Part shown: positions 55,120 to 64,000 of the stretch, piece by piece
Position numbering within the stretch: position 1 is the first letter of the stretch
How the letters are laid out: each line of letters starts with the position of its first letter
From: Neostapfia colusana
Lineage: Eukaryota > Streptophyta > Magnoliopsida > Poales > Poaceae
Assembly (NCBI GenBank): GCA_030760725.1
Contig: JASWHV010000001.1
Span: forward strand, 74,607,683 to 74,671,682
Direction of reading: 5' to 3'
Length of the DNA: 64,000 nt
Notes under the pieces: model-generated
Told to the model about the DNA's origin: nothing
What the model saw: the letters and a program-made list of their open reading frames with translations, nothing else
The model's database searches: none
Made by a program: the position numbers and the translations under genes

Positions 55120-58113
55120 TGCACACGGATCGATCCTCAATCGACACGGACAGGGATGCGCACACAAGACTTCCTCTTGCTGCGCCCTAACCCCTTTCTA
55201 GTCTCATTTTCTTACTAAAATGAGCTCACATCGCTCGAACCAATCCCGTGTGCCCCAAGCCTAACTCGCGAGTAGATTCCAACTACTCGACTTGTACCGA
55301 AGTTCTATGGATCATTAAGCATAGCCTGTCTACTCAAGGACTTAGACACTACCCTCACTCTTATAGGGAACATCTGGTCATGCATTTGGGGTTCCATCCA
55401 TCCTACACCTAATGCACATAAGTATACCTCATACTACGTATGTAAACAAAGAAAACTTGTAAAATGGGTTAATGCAAAACGACGCTTGCCTTGTTGCTGC
55501 TGGTCAGTGGTTAGGGCTTCGTCCAGAAGAAGGAAGTCAAGCACTTCCGGAGTTTCCTCGCCTTCAGCGACTACACGTAAACAATATACTATATGTAAAT
55601 TTAAGTCCAATGTTTGAACTTGAACATGTAAAGACTATAACTCTAGCTAACCCTCCCCTTTGGTTTTGAAATTTTTATGGTGGCTTGGTAGGGTCCTAAC
55701 CAGAGTCTTGACCAAGTTTCATTTGAAACAAGGTTCATCTGAGCTTTGTACAATAAAAACCAATTTTGTCAATATTAGAGCCTCTAAGGAATTCCAGGGG
55801 TTTTCATGGTTCCAACCATTACTTTCTGGAAACTAGAATTTGAGATGGTTCTAATGGAAATTGTTTCATGTCATTTGAAGAATTCTAGAGGAAGTTATGC
55901 CCTAAAGAAGATTTGAGAAGATCTGAAAAATGTTTCTATACATTTTTCTAATTTCTCAGGGCAGTTCACTTAATCACACCATTAGGGGGACTAAATGAAC
56001 TTGGATGGGTCTGAAAATTTTTTGTGGCTCAAGGATTTTCCAATGAACCTCCCAGCCAAATTTCAGAATTTTTCATAAAGTAATTCTCCATATAAAATTC
56101 CTAATAGTTTAAATTTAGGGAATTAATTCTGGAAAACTATTAGGTTTCATGAGCTGAAACTTGTTTTACTGGATAGTACTCAAAGAGAGGAATCCAACAA
56201 AATTTGGTTCACTGGATTTGGACACTTCTAATCAAAGTTATGAATTTCCTAAGTTGGAGCTAAAACTGTATTTGTTTTGCTATTGAAAATGAACTTGGGC
56301 CCACATTTTAATCTCAGCCAGTGAAAACCGAGAACACACGGGGCTACACGGTTCCAGCGCGCAGCCACAGTGGACCCCAGCCACAGCAGATTAAAATTTT
56401 AAACTGCGGTCACTAACGACTGGGCCCGGCCCCTTTCTTCTTCCTCCCGCCCGCGCTCTCGCGCGCGCCGCCGCCCCCTCGCCGGACCGAGGGGGTGCCT
56501 CGCCAGAGGGGCGTTCCCGGCTGTCATCTGGCCAGAGGATCGCCGCCTGTGGGTTTGCAGCTATGGGAAATCGATTGGTGGTGTCAGCTTGGGTGCGAGA
56601 TACCCGGAAACGTGCCGGCGACGTGCGGCGACCTTGGGAGAGGTCCGGCGCTGTCGGCTGGGGCTCCTAGCGCACCACAAGCGTGGGTAATTAGCTCTAG
56701 GGCATCCTTGGGTGCTAGGGAAGCTCGGCAAAGACACAAATCAGTGCAGAACAACGGCTACTATGATTTCACTGTGCGCCTGAAAGTTGTGGCCACGGTT
56801 GAGCTCGGGAAGACAGGAAATACCTCGCACCCTGTCGGTTTTCTAGCTAGGGTTGTGAAGGAGAATCGACCTCTAGCCAGTCTAGCTCACGTGTGCACGG
56901 TTTGGTGGCCAAAGGACGAAAATTGTGGATGAATTCGATGGTTTCTTACCCGGAGGTCCGAGTGTATGCTCCGGGAGAAAACCGTCAAATTGAAGCTCGA
57001 TGGTGCACCGTTGGAGCTGCAACTTGGCTAGGAGCAGTGTGACTATCCGGCACGTCTCAGAGTGCCCTAGCTCGGCCGTGAAAGCCTTTGGTCCGAGCTG
57101 CCCACAGTGAGCCGGTGTCGGCTGTTTTTCTCAGTCACTGCCAAGAGCCGCCGAGCTAGGTTTAGGAGGCTAAAACTCGACTGTCTTCGGTCCGAGGAGG
57201 TAGAGAACGAACAGCTGGTGTGGTTTTTGGCTAGGAGAGGCGCTGCACGCGAAGGCTGTGCCGAATTCCCGATTGAAGTCGAGCGGTGGCGGTCGGTTGG
57301 GTTCAGCGCGAGGGCGACGTGAGCAGTGACGATATTCACGTGGCTGCACGTGTTATCACAGCTGCAGCCGGTGCTCCCACGGCGCGGCCTGGCTGTGCGG
57401 TGTCCTTCTCACTCGGGCACGGGAGCAGGAGCTGGCGCACGGTGAACGTCGGCTGCCGAATGACTCGCCCGAACTGACTTCGGTTCTAAGTATTCTGACC
57501 AGTGGGCCCCCTCCCCTCTAATTCTCTTCTGTTGTTGTGAAAATATCTCAACTACTCAGACGTGAAAAGGAAACTTAGCCACCAATTCAGAGGAGGAATT
57601 TGAATTCATCAGTTTGAAACTGGTTCGGCCAAATTCCCTCCACATTTGAATTTGAAATTCCAAATTCAGTTTGAATTATTTCAAATTTGGCTCCCGACAA
57701 GATGAAGTCCAATGGGGATGAAAATTGGTGGACTAACTCAGAAAAATGTGCTGAGCGTGAACATGAAGTCAACTTTTGAATTCAAGTGATGAAAGTTGCT
57801 GTAATTTGAATTTGCATTCAGATTGGCCCCCTTTTCAAATGCCTCCAAAAGTGCCTCAAAAAGTATTTGATTTGCATGAAATTTGGCCTGTGCCTTCTCA
57901 AGACTAATTAAGGTCTATGGGTGAGCTCAACCTTTCATGTTCATGTGTAAAAATACCACTTTTTGGAAGTTAGGGCTTTCCCCTCTAATCACCCTTTTGA
58001 TGGTGGTTACTTGCTCTCCACAAGAGTTCATAAGATATCCCCAAAATGAGTTGTGGTGTTGTGAGGTGATGAAATTGATCACTTTTGCAAGTCCTTTTTC
58101 TTGGGCTTTTACA
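55120..58113 (-). repeat. 3' LTR of element C', 5'-side part
   Basis: Reverse complement of about 1615-4600 of element C, with the GC-rich island at about 56330-57480. It ends at GGGCTTTTACA, the rc of the LTR start. The two C-family LTRs differ considerably in the GC-rich part. No gene is visible. Confidence 0.88.
55269..55289 (-). other. Internal LTR stem-loop, element C'
   Basis: Plus strand CGAGTAG-ATTCCAA-CTACTCG, perfect stem. The C copy has one change in it. Confidence 0.6.
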
Positions 58114-58130
58114 TCCCTCCCCCCTTAAAT
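58114..58130 (-). other. Polypurine tract of element C'
   Basis: Reverse complement reads ATTTAAGGGGGGAGGGA next to the LTR start. Confidence 0.85.
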
Positions 58131-58131
58131 G

Positions 58132-58148
58132 AATCTCGCCCCGAGATT
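58132..58148 (-). other. Stem-loop preceding the polypurine tract (element C')
   Basis: Transcript strand AATCTCG-GGG-CGAGATT, perfect 7-bp stem. Confidence 0.6.
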
Positions 58149-58179
58149 ATAAAAGAAGAGGCAGCGATGTAATAGGAAC

Positions 58180-58565
58180 TCACCCGTGCTTAGACGCCAT
58201 GAACTCCGGGTAGTTTGAGCGAAGAAATTCCTCGCTCTCCCACGTCGCTTCTTCGGAGGTGTGGTTACTCCAGAGTATCTTGTAGAACCACAACGTTTGG
58301 TTACGTGTGGTCCGAGCCCTCTCATCAATAATTGCCACCGGATATTCATCATACGTCAAATCCGGTTGCAGCTCGCCGATGTCTTTAGTGGGAACAGCAG
58401 CCGTATGCTTCAGACATTTTCGCAGTTGTGACACATGGAAAACATCGCGAACACCAGCAAGAGATGTCGGTAGCTCCAGTCTATACACCACTGGTCCACA
58501 CTTCTCGGTGATGGCATAAGGTCCAATGAATCGGGGAGCGAGATTACCCTCCACGCCAAACCGGT
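58180..58565 (-). pseudogene. Element C' integrase end and chromodomain (fragment, undamaged)
   Basis: Reads VNRFGVEGNLAPRFIGPYAI, the GPY/F module, then LRKCLKHTAAVPTKDIGELQ, the chromodomain (IIDERARTTRNQTLWFYKILW and ATWESEEF), and ends in NYPEFMASKHG with a normal stop. No internal stop or frame change. This fragment shows what the damaged C copy (1190-1547) should look like. The upstream side is lost to the insertion of B', and the apparent extension of the frame to 58695 is B' LTR sequence. Confidence 0.88.
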
Positions 58566-58609
58566 TGACACGACCCCCTTGGTCCTGTCGAGCCAGGATC
58601 ACGCTGAGG

Positions 58610-58630
58610 GGTGCTGCGTTGCACAGCACC
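58610..58630 (-). other. LTR 3'-end stem-loop, element B'
   Basis: Transcript strand GGTGCTG-TGCAACG-CAGCACC, identical to B. Confidence 0.62.
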
Positions 58631-59759
58631 GTATAACACACGTCAAAGGTACAAAGCGGAAGCGAAATTTTATTACATAAACAAGTTATGAACATGTTTA
58701 CATCAAAATAAGTTCAGTCTACACTCGCGGGCGTAGACTAAGCATCAAGTGCACGTTCAGCCCTTGAACGTGCCCTTGCTAGCACACACGCACACTAACT
58801 CTGCGGCGTGCACGACTCCCACTTGACGGGGTTCCCCTCCTGGGGTTCCGTCTCCTCTTCGGGAGTCCCTTCCTCATAGAACCCTGCAAAAGCTTCAAAC
58901 ACAAGCAGTGAGCACGAAGGCTCAGCAAGTCTGACCCGTCTCACCTAAACATGGAACTTCTACATGAGGGTAATGGGTTACATGAGGTAAAAATCATTTG
59001 CAAGCACTCGCCTAATTAGTAGAACCTTACTTTCAAGTTTTAGCAGCAGGTTGTGGAGAACCTTACGCTAAGGTACATGAGAGAGCCGCAATCAAACAAG
59101 AAACGCATTTCTCTCATGTACTTTGCCCAAAGTTGAAATGAACTTTAGTTAGCTCTAAACTACAGCAAGTCATTAGCAATCAAGTCCATCTTTCAATCAG
59201 CAGCATTTTAACATGTAACTAGCCTGTTCTTTCTACGTCACGGTACAGTGAACAAGTGGTACTCACTGACCGCGAGGGACGGCGATTATAATCGATTTAC
59301 ACCTGCAGGGTTACCCGAACAACCCGTCACGTACGCCCGTACTCGACGTTGCCTACAACAACCATCACGGATGCCTACGCGACTACCTTTCACCCGTCAG
59401 CCAAATATTGAACCGGTCCCATCATCCCGAGCAAGAGGTCTCTGCACGCGCATCTCAGTGCCGCCAGCCGATTTACACCTCAAGCTCTCAACCTACCCTC
59501 TGAACGACGGGCAATGCCTCAATACCCAGCTACCCGAGTTACATCAGCTTCCCGGTTCCCATATCTCCGGTAGGTCTTCGGTACTGTTCTAGCTTGTTCA
59601 ACAGGCCCGCACACGGCTCGGTCCTCAATCGACAAAAACGGAGCTACAGCACACAGGCCCCAAAGTCCTGCTGCCCTTACCCTCCGCTTGGTCTCATTTT
59701 CTTACCATGTGTTTCATGTGCTATCTCTACCCGAGCAATGTGCCTCTAGCCTATTCTCG

Positions 59760-59779
59760 CGAGTAGTTCCAACTACTCG
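59760..59779 (-). other. Internal LTR stem-loop, element B'
   Basis: Plus strand CGAGTAG-TTCCAA-CTACTCG, perfect 7-bp stem. Confidence 0.6.
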
Positions 59780-62480
59780 ACTTGTACCGAATCCTACTCT
59801 ATTCTAGCAATGCAGTAACTAACGGGGTTTGCAATCCTAAACCCAACCCGTGGTTTTCTTGGCTATGCAGTTGGATTTCCAAACAAGACTCTAATGCACA
59901 GAACAAAGGAAACAAGTATGTGCTCAAAACAATAAAAATTTGTAAAAAGGTTAATGCAAACCGGAGCTTGCCTTGCTGCTCTTGGTTGTAGGCTAGCTGC
60001 TCCTCTGGAGTTACGAAGTCTAGGACTTCGGGTTCCTCCTCGACCTTAGCGACTACATGATAAGAGCAATATATGTATCAATTTAAATGCATTTGTATTA
60101 ACTTTGAAGTTGTGAAGTCTATAACCCTTGCTAGACAGACCTAATGACTGTGAAACTTTTACTGTGGCTTGGTTACAACCTAAACAGAGACTTGGTCAAG
60201 TTTTAGTTGCAGCAAAGCTCATTTGAGCCCTCCACAATTAATTATGTCCTTGACCTTAATTGGAACTCTTAGGGTGTTCTAGGAATTTTCATGAAACAAA
60301 CTATGACTTTCTGAAAACTAGATTTTCAGAGGGTTCTAATGGAGTTGGTCTCACTTAATTTGGAAGTTCCTAACTAAACATATGAGCTAAACAATTTCAG
60401 AGAAAATTCTGAAAATGTTTCTGAACATTTTCTATTTTCTCTGGAACAGTTTCACTAATCACACCATTAGGTGGATCAAATGAGCTCAAATGGATCTGAA
60501 ATTCTTATGGTAGTTTAGGGATATTTTGGTGAACATCCCAGCAAAATTTCAGGATTTTCCTCCACAGGATTCTCCAGTTAAAATTCCTAACAGTTTAAAT
60601 TTTGAGGAATTAATTCTGGAAAATTAAGGGTTTTCATGAAGTGAAACTTGATTTGCTGGAAAGTACTCGGAGAGATGAATCCAGCAAAATTTGGTTCACT
60701 CAATTTGGAGCTTTCTAGCCAAAGTTATAAGGATTTGAAGTTTGAACTGAAACTGAAATTCGGGAAAAAGTTCAAACTCTGGCTTGTGGGCCCCGCACAC
60801 AGTGCGTCGTCTCCCTCCTCGCGCCAACTGCGCGGCGGCGGCGATCTCCGGCGACCCTCGTCGGAACTGAGTTCCCGGCCACCCCCCGGCCCGAAACTCG
60901 CCGCCTGCCCCTTTACTGACCCCCTGGACTCGATGGTGGGGTCGCCGGCCGCCGGCGATGACCGGAAACCCGTGCGCACCGGTGACAGTACCTGCTAGGG
61001 TTCCGGTGAGGTCGGTCCTGCTCTCCCGTGCACCAAATCAACCGGGAATCGGTCGGAGAGCATCAGTAGAGTGTGGGAAACACGAACCCGGGCTGGGTGG
61101 AAGCTAGGAATACCGGCAACTTTGCTCTCGACGGTGAGCCAAGGTTTTCAGCCATGGCGGCGGGGAAAACAGCCATATCATGGCCGATTCTCGATGGTTT
61201 TCTCTACTTCCAGTTTGAGCGTGGGCGCTATCGTGCGTAGAAGCTACTAGGTAACGAGCTCGTCCAGCCCTCGTGCATAGAGCATGAATTTCACCCGAAG
61301 GTGAGCTCGGTCCTTATGAACTGATCAAGAGTAAATTTGGAAATTCTCGGCCGAGGGTTGATCAATCGCCAAACGGCTTTCGGCTACTCCATCTACATAC
61401 AATCACGCACCTTTCTTGTGTAGAGAAGAGGACGTGACAACGGCTGTGCTGTGCTGTCCACGAGAGCCCGATCGGCGGCGATGCTCGGCTCGCCGGAGAA
61501 ACGGCTTGGTACAGCTCGAGGACGCTTGCTCACTGGCCAACACGGTGCCTAGGAGGTTGCTTACGATCCCCCGGTGCCGTTTTTCTGTGGAGGAGGCTGT
61601 GCTCGCGAGTGATCGGGCTTGATCAAGCGTGAGCTCGAGCGGCGGCGGTTGCAGTGGAAGAACAGGCCGGGTATGTCGGCAGCTCGGGGAATGGGCGATC
61701 AGAGCATGCTGGGGAGGGGATAAGTAGCCCGGCGACTGGTCTCCGGCTTCGGGGGCGCAGCAGGAGCTGGCGCCGGCTGCCCCCTCGGTGGCGCGCGCAA
61801 ACTGCACCCGGGAACCGATGGAGCTGCGTTTCAGTCAGTTTGTGTTGAAGTAGAGGCTGACATGTGGGTCCCACCCCTCATTTTAACCTCTGAAATTTAC
61901 TCCTAATCACTGTTGTAAACAGTGAACCCCATACTACCCTTGGCAATTCAAATTATTCACCCATGAGCCATTTGAATTGATCAAAGTTCAAATGAGGTTT
62001 GGTTTGAATGAATTTCAGCACAAGTTCAGTTTGAAATTCAAATAAAGTTTGAATTTCTCCCACTTAGCTCATGTCAAGATAAACTCCAATTGGAGTGAAA
62101 ATTGGTGTGTGAGCTCACAAAAATGTGCTGAGTAAGAATATGCCCCCCACTTTTAAATTCATTGGATAAAAACAGTTTGAATTTGAATATAATCTCAAAC
62201 TGCCCTCTTCCTAACTATACCCAAAATAACCTCAAAAAGGTTTTGAATTTGGGTGAAACTTGGCATGGACATCCTTAGTAAAGTGTAGGAGTTTTCATAT
62301 GTCCAGCCCATCTATATCACACGTGGGAAATACCACTTTTGCAATGTGTGAGTTTGTTCTCTAATGAGCATGTTGATAATTGTTACTTGCTCTTCATTTG
62401 TGTTCATCATCCTTCCTCAAATGAGGTGTGTGGTGTGGTGATGAACACTGCCAATGTGTGTCAAAACTGAGGCCCTTACA

Positions 62481-62497
62481 TTCCTCCCCCCTTAAAA
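62481..62497 (-). other. Polypurine tract of element B'
   Basis: Reverse complement CTTTTAAGGGGGGAGGAA, overlapping the last base of the preceding hairpin region and adjacent to the LTR start. Confidence 0.88.
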
Positions 62498-62498
62498 G

Positions 62499-62515
62499 AA
62501 TCTCGTCCCGAGATT
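62499..62515 (-). other. Stem-loop preceding the polypurine tract (element B')
   Basis: Transcript strand AATCTCG-GGA-CGAGATT, perfect 7-bp stem. Confidence 0.62.
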
Positions 62516-62549
62516 ATAAGGTGAAAATTAGAGAGAGGACGGTGGAAAA

Positions 62550-64000
62550 TTACCGGATATGTGATGTGAAAAATTCGGGGTAGTTAGTGCGAAGGAATTC
62601 CTCGCTCTCCCATGTCGCTTCGTCCTTGGAGTGATTACTCCATAGAACCTTGTAGAACCACAACGTACGGTTGCGTGTGGTTCGGGCCTTTTCATCAATA
62701 ATCTGCACCGGTTCCACCCGATAGGTGAGATCCGGTTGCAGTTCTTCAATATCCTCCAGCTGAACGGTAGTTGATAGCATAAGACACTTCCTCAGCTGGG
62801 AAATGTGAAAGACGTCGTGCACACCGGAAAGTGCTTCTGGTAATTTCAACCGGTATGCCACTGATCCACATCTTTCGGTAATCTGGAATGGACCGATGAA
62901 TCGGGGTGCCAACTTTCCTGTCACCCCAAACCTGTTTACGCCCTTCATTGGAGACACCCGTAGATATACGTGATCTCCAACTTCGAATTGTAATGGGCGC
63001 CTTCTCCGGTCCGCATACTGTTTCTGACGGGATTGAGCGGCTTTTAGGTTCGCTTGAATTAGTCGAACCTTTTCTTCCGTGTTGTTGACAAGGTCAATCC
63101 CGAAGGTAACCCTTTCGCCAGACTCACACCAGTTTAATGGTGTGCGGCATTTTCTTCCGTATAGCGCCTCGTAGGGCGCCATCTTGATGCTGGCTTGGTA
63201 CCCATTGTTGTACGAGAACTCGGCTAACGGCAAGTGATCATCCCAATTCTTGCCGTGGTCGATAGCGCAAGCTCGTAGCATGTCTTCTAGAATCTGATTT
63301 ACCCGCTCGGTTTGTCCATCCGTCTGCGGGTGGTAGGCTGAACTACGGATCAGCTTCGTCCCCAAGGCAGCATGTAGCTGCTCCCAAAAACGGGACACAA
63401 ATAAAGTGCCCCGGTCCGATATGATGGTACGGGGTACGCCGTATAAGCATAGGATCCGTGAGATGTACAGTTCAGCGTACTTCTTGGCGTTGTAGTTGGT
63501 GCTGACCGGGATGAAATGGGCAACTTTTGTGAGCCGATCGACGATCACCCACACAGAATCATGTTTCTGTAAGGTGGTGGGTAAACCGACGACGAAATCC
63601 ATGCTCACGTCCTCCCATTTCCAGGCAGGAACGCCCAGTGGTTGCAGCAGTCCCGGTTTCCGCATATGATCTGCCTTCACCCTTCGACATGTATCACACT
63701 CGGACACGTATTTTGCAACCTCGCGCTTCATCCGTGTCCACCAAAACTTTCTTCTGAGTTCTTGATACATTTTGTTGCTGCCGGGGTGAATAGAAAACTT
63801 TGATAAGTGAGCCTCATCAAAGATTTTCTTCCGTAATTCCGGTTTACGGGGTACGACGATCCGGTTCTTGAACCACAGAACGCCGTCTCCGTCCTTCCGG
63901 AAACATTTCAACTCCCCACTGTCTACACGTCTCCGCAAATGTGACATGCCCTTGTAATTCTTCTGGGCTGTCGCTATCTCTTCACGGATGGTGGGGATTA
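62550..64000 (-). CDS. Element B' pol, C-terminal part: integrase and chromodomain (partial, open)
   Basis: The frame is open from the window end (64000) to the stop at 62550-62552, so this is the 3' part of a larger polyprotein. ATG 63947 is internal, not a start. Numbered from 63947, it has the zinc-binding HHCC (HLSKFSIHPGSNKMY to CDTCRR, about 45-90), catalytic Asp117 (MDFVVGLP), Asp178 (ISDRGTLF) and Glu214 (GQTERVN) with 35 residues between the last two, the GPF module (KLAPRFIGPFQITERCG, about 335-355), and a chromodomain (about 408-455, IIDEKARTTRNRTLWFYKVL and ATWESEEFL). It ends NYPEFFTSHIR. All expected residues are present. It is the least damaged chromovirus integrase in the window and could belong to a recently active copy. 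Confidence 0.92.
   Translation of the reverse strand, partial: IPTIREEIATAQKNYKGMSHLRRRVDSGELKCFRKDGDGVLWFKNRIVVPRKPELRKKIFDEAHLSKFSIHPGSNKMYQELRRKFWWTRMKREVAKYVSECDTCRRVKADHMRKPGLLQPLGVPAWKWEDVSMDFVVGLPTTLQKHDSVWVIVDRLTKVAHFIPVSTNYNAKKYAELYISRILCLYGVPRTIISDRGTLFVSRFWEQLHAALGTKLIRSSAYHPQTDGQTERVNQILEDMLRACAIDHGKNWDDHLPLAEFSYNNGYQASIKMAPYEALYGRKCRTPLNWCESGERVTFGIDLVNNTEEKVRLIQANLKAAQSRQKQYADRRRRPLQFEVGDHVYLRVSPMKGVNRFGVTGKLAPRFIGPFQITERCGSVAYRLKLPEALSGVHDVFHISQLRKCLMLSTTVQLEDIEELQPDLTYRVEPVQIIDEKARTTRNRTLWFYKVLWSNHSKDEATWESEEFLRTNYPEFFTSHIR

Larger units (their letters stand above)
55120..58565 (-). mobile_element. Element C' (inverted), right fragment: rest of 3' LTR and pol end
   Basis: Continues from 33438. 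It holds the remainder of the LTR (to 58113), the purine tract and 386 bp of pol coding for the end of integrase and the chromodomain, then is cut by element B' at 58566. Its 5' side should resume right of B', outside the window. The LTR total of 3989 bp agrees with C. Confidence 0.88.
58566..62480 (-). repeat. 3' LTR of element B' (3915 bp)
   Basis: Plus strand begins TGACACGACCCCC and ends GGCCCTTACA. Landmarks match B and the solo LTR: end hairpin (58610), internal stem-loop (59760), GC-rich island (about 60780-61860). No gene is visible. Confidence 0.9.
58566..64000 (-). mobile_element. Ty3/gypsy chromovirus element B' (inverted, runs off the window)
   Basis: 3' LTR (58566-62480), purine tract and the last 1.45 kb of pol. 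It is inserted in the integrase end of C', with CCGGT (58561-58565) just before its TG as the expected target duplication. Same family as B and the solo LTR. The coding part seen has no stop or frame change. Confidence 0.9.

Noticed and set aside
58180..58695. Integrase end apparently with a new N-terminus (to 58695)
   Set aside because: Codons from 58566 on are B' LTR. Only 58180-58565 belongs to C' pol.
1..64000. CRISPR arrays, tRNA or rRNA genes, bacterial operons
   Set aside because: No regularly spaced direct repeats, no tRNA cloverleaf with expected box sequences, no rRNA motifs. The tRNA-like matches are retrotransposon primer sites.

Overview
The window looks like intergenic heterochromatin from a large plant genome, most likely a grass. 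I see no host gene, rRNA, tRNA or CRISPR. Essentially every base can be assigned to LTR retrotransposons: several related Ty3/gypsy chromoviruses of the Tekay/Del kind (LTRs of about 4 kb, initiator-Met-tRNA-like primer sites, C-terminal chromodomain), one more distant gypsy family (F), and one Ty1/copia element (E). The plant assignment rests on the element families. The grass assignment is an inference from the style and density of the families.

Layout, left to right. 1-5610: 3' part of gypsy element C (+), with broken integrase/chromodomain and its 3' LTR. 5611-14760: gypsy element F (-), broken, interrupted at 7880-11862 by a complete solo LTR (-) of family B with a perfect CAACT duplication. 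14761-18931: gag, leader and part of the 5' LTR of an old chromovirus G (-). 18932-20731: part of a second G/D-like LTR, G2 (-). 20732-32443: element B (+) with 5' LTR, long leader carrying an extra ORF, decayed gag-pol and the first 309 bp of its 3' LTR. 32444-33438 and 55120-58565: element C' (-), whose 3' LTR is split by D. 33439-55119: nearly complete chromovirus D (+), 21.7 kb including an insert. 41582-48638: copia element E (-), a complete 7 kb copy inside the D pol gene with a perfect TCGCT duplication. 58566-64000: element B' (-), 3' LTR plus an undamaged integrase/chromodomain frame running off the window.

The insertions nest six deep on the right side: G holds G2, G2 holds B, B holds C', C' holds D, D holds E. 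B' is a separate insertion in C'. On the left, F appears to lie in G, and C and the solo LTR lie in F. Within a gypsy element the genes form one gag-protease-RT-RNase H-integrase-chromodomain polyprotein on one RNA. The LTRs supply promoter and polyadenylation signals, a primer site follows the 5' LTR, and a polypurine tract precedes the 3' LTR. Nearly every polyprotein here is broken. B' is the only one with no visible damage in the part seen.

The most interesting signals are not the proteins. All family B, C, D and G LTRs share two short stem-loops at fixed positions, one with compensatory base changes between families. A third stem-loop sits directly before the polypurine tract. Element B also has an additional, non-gag ORF module in its leader, with splice-acceptor-like sequence before it, which D lacks.
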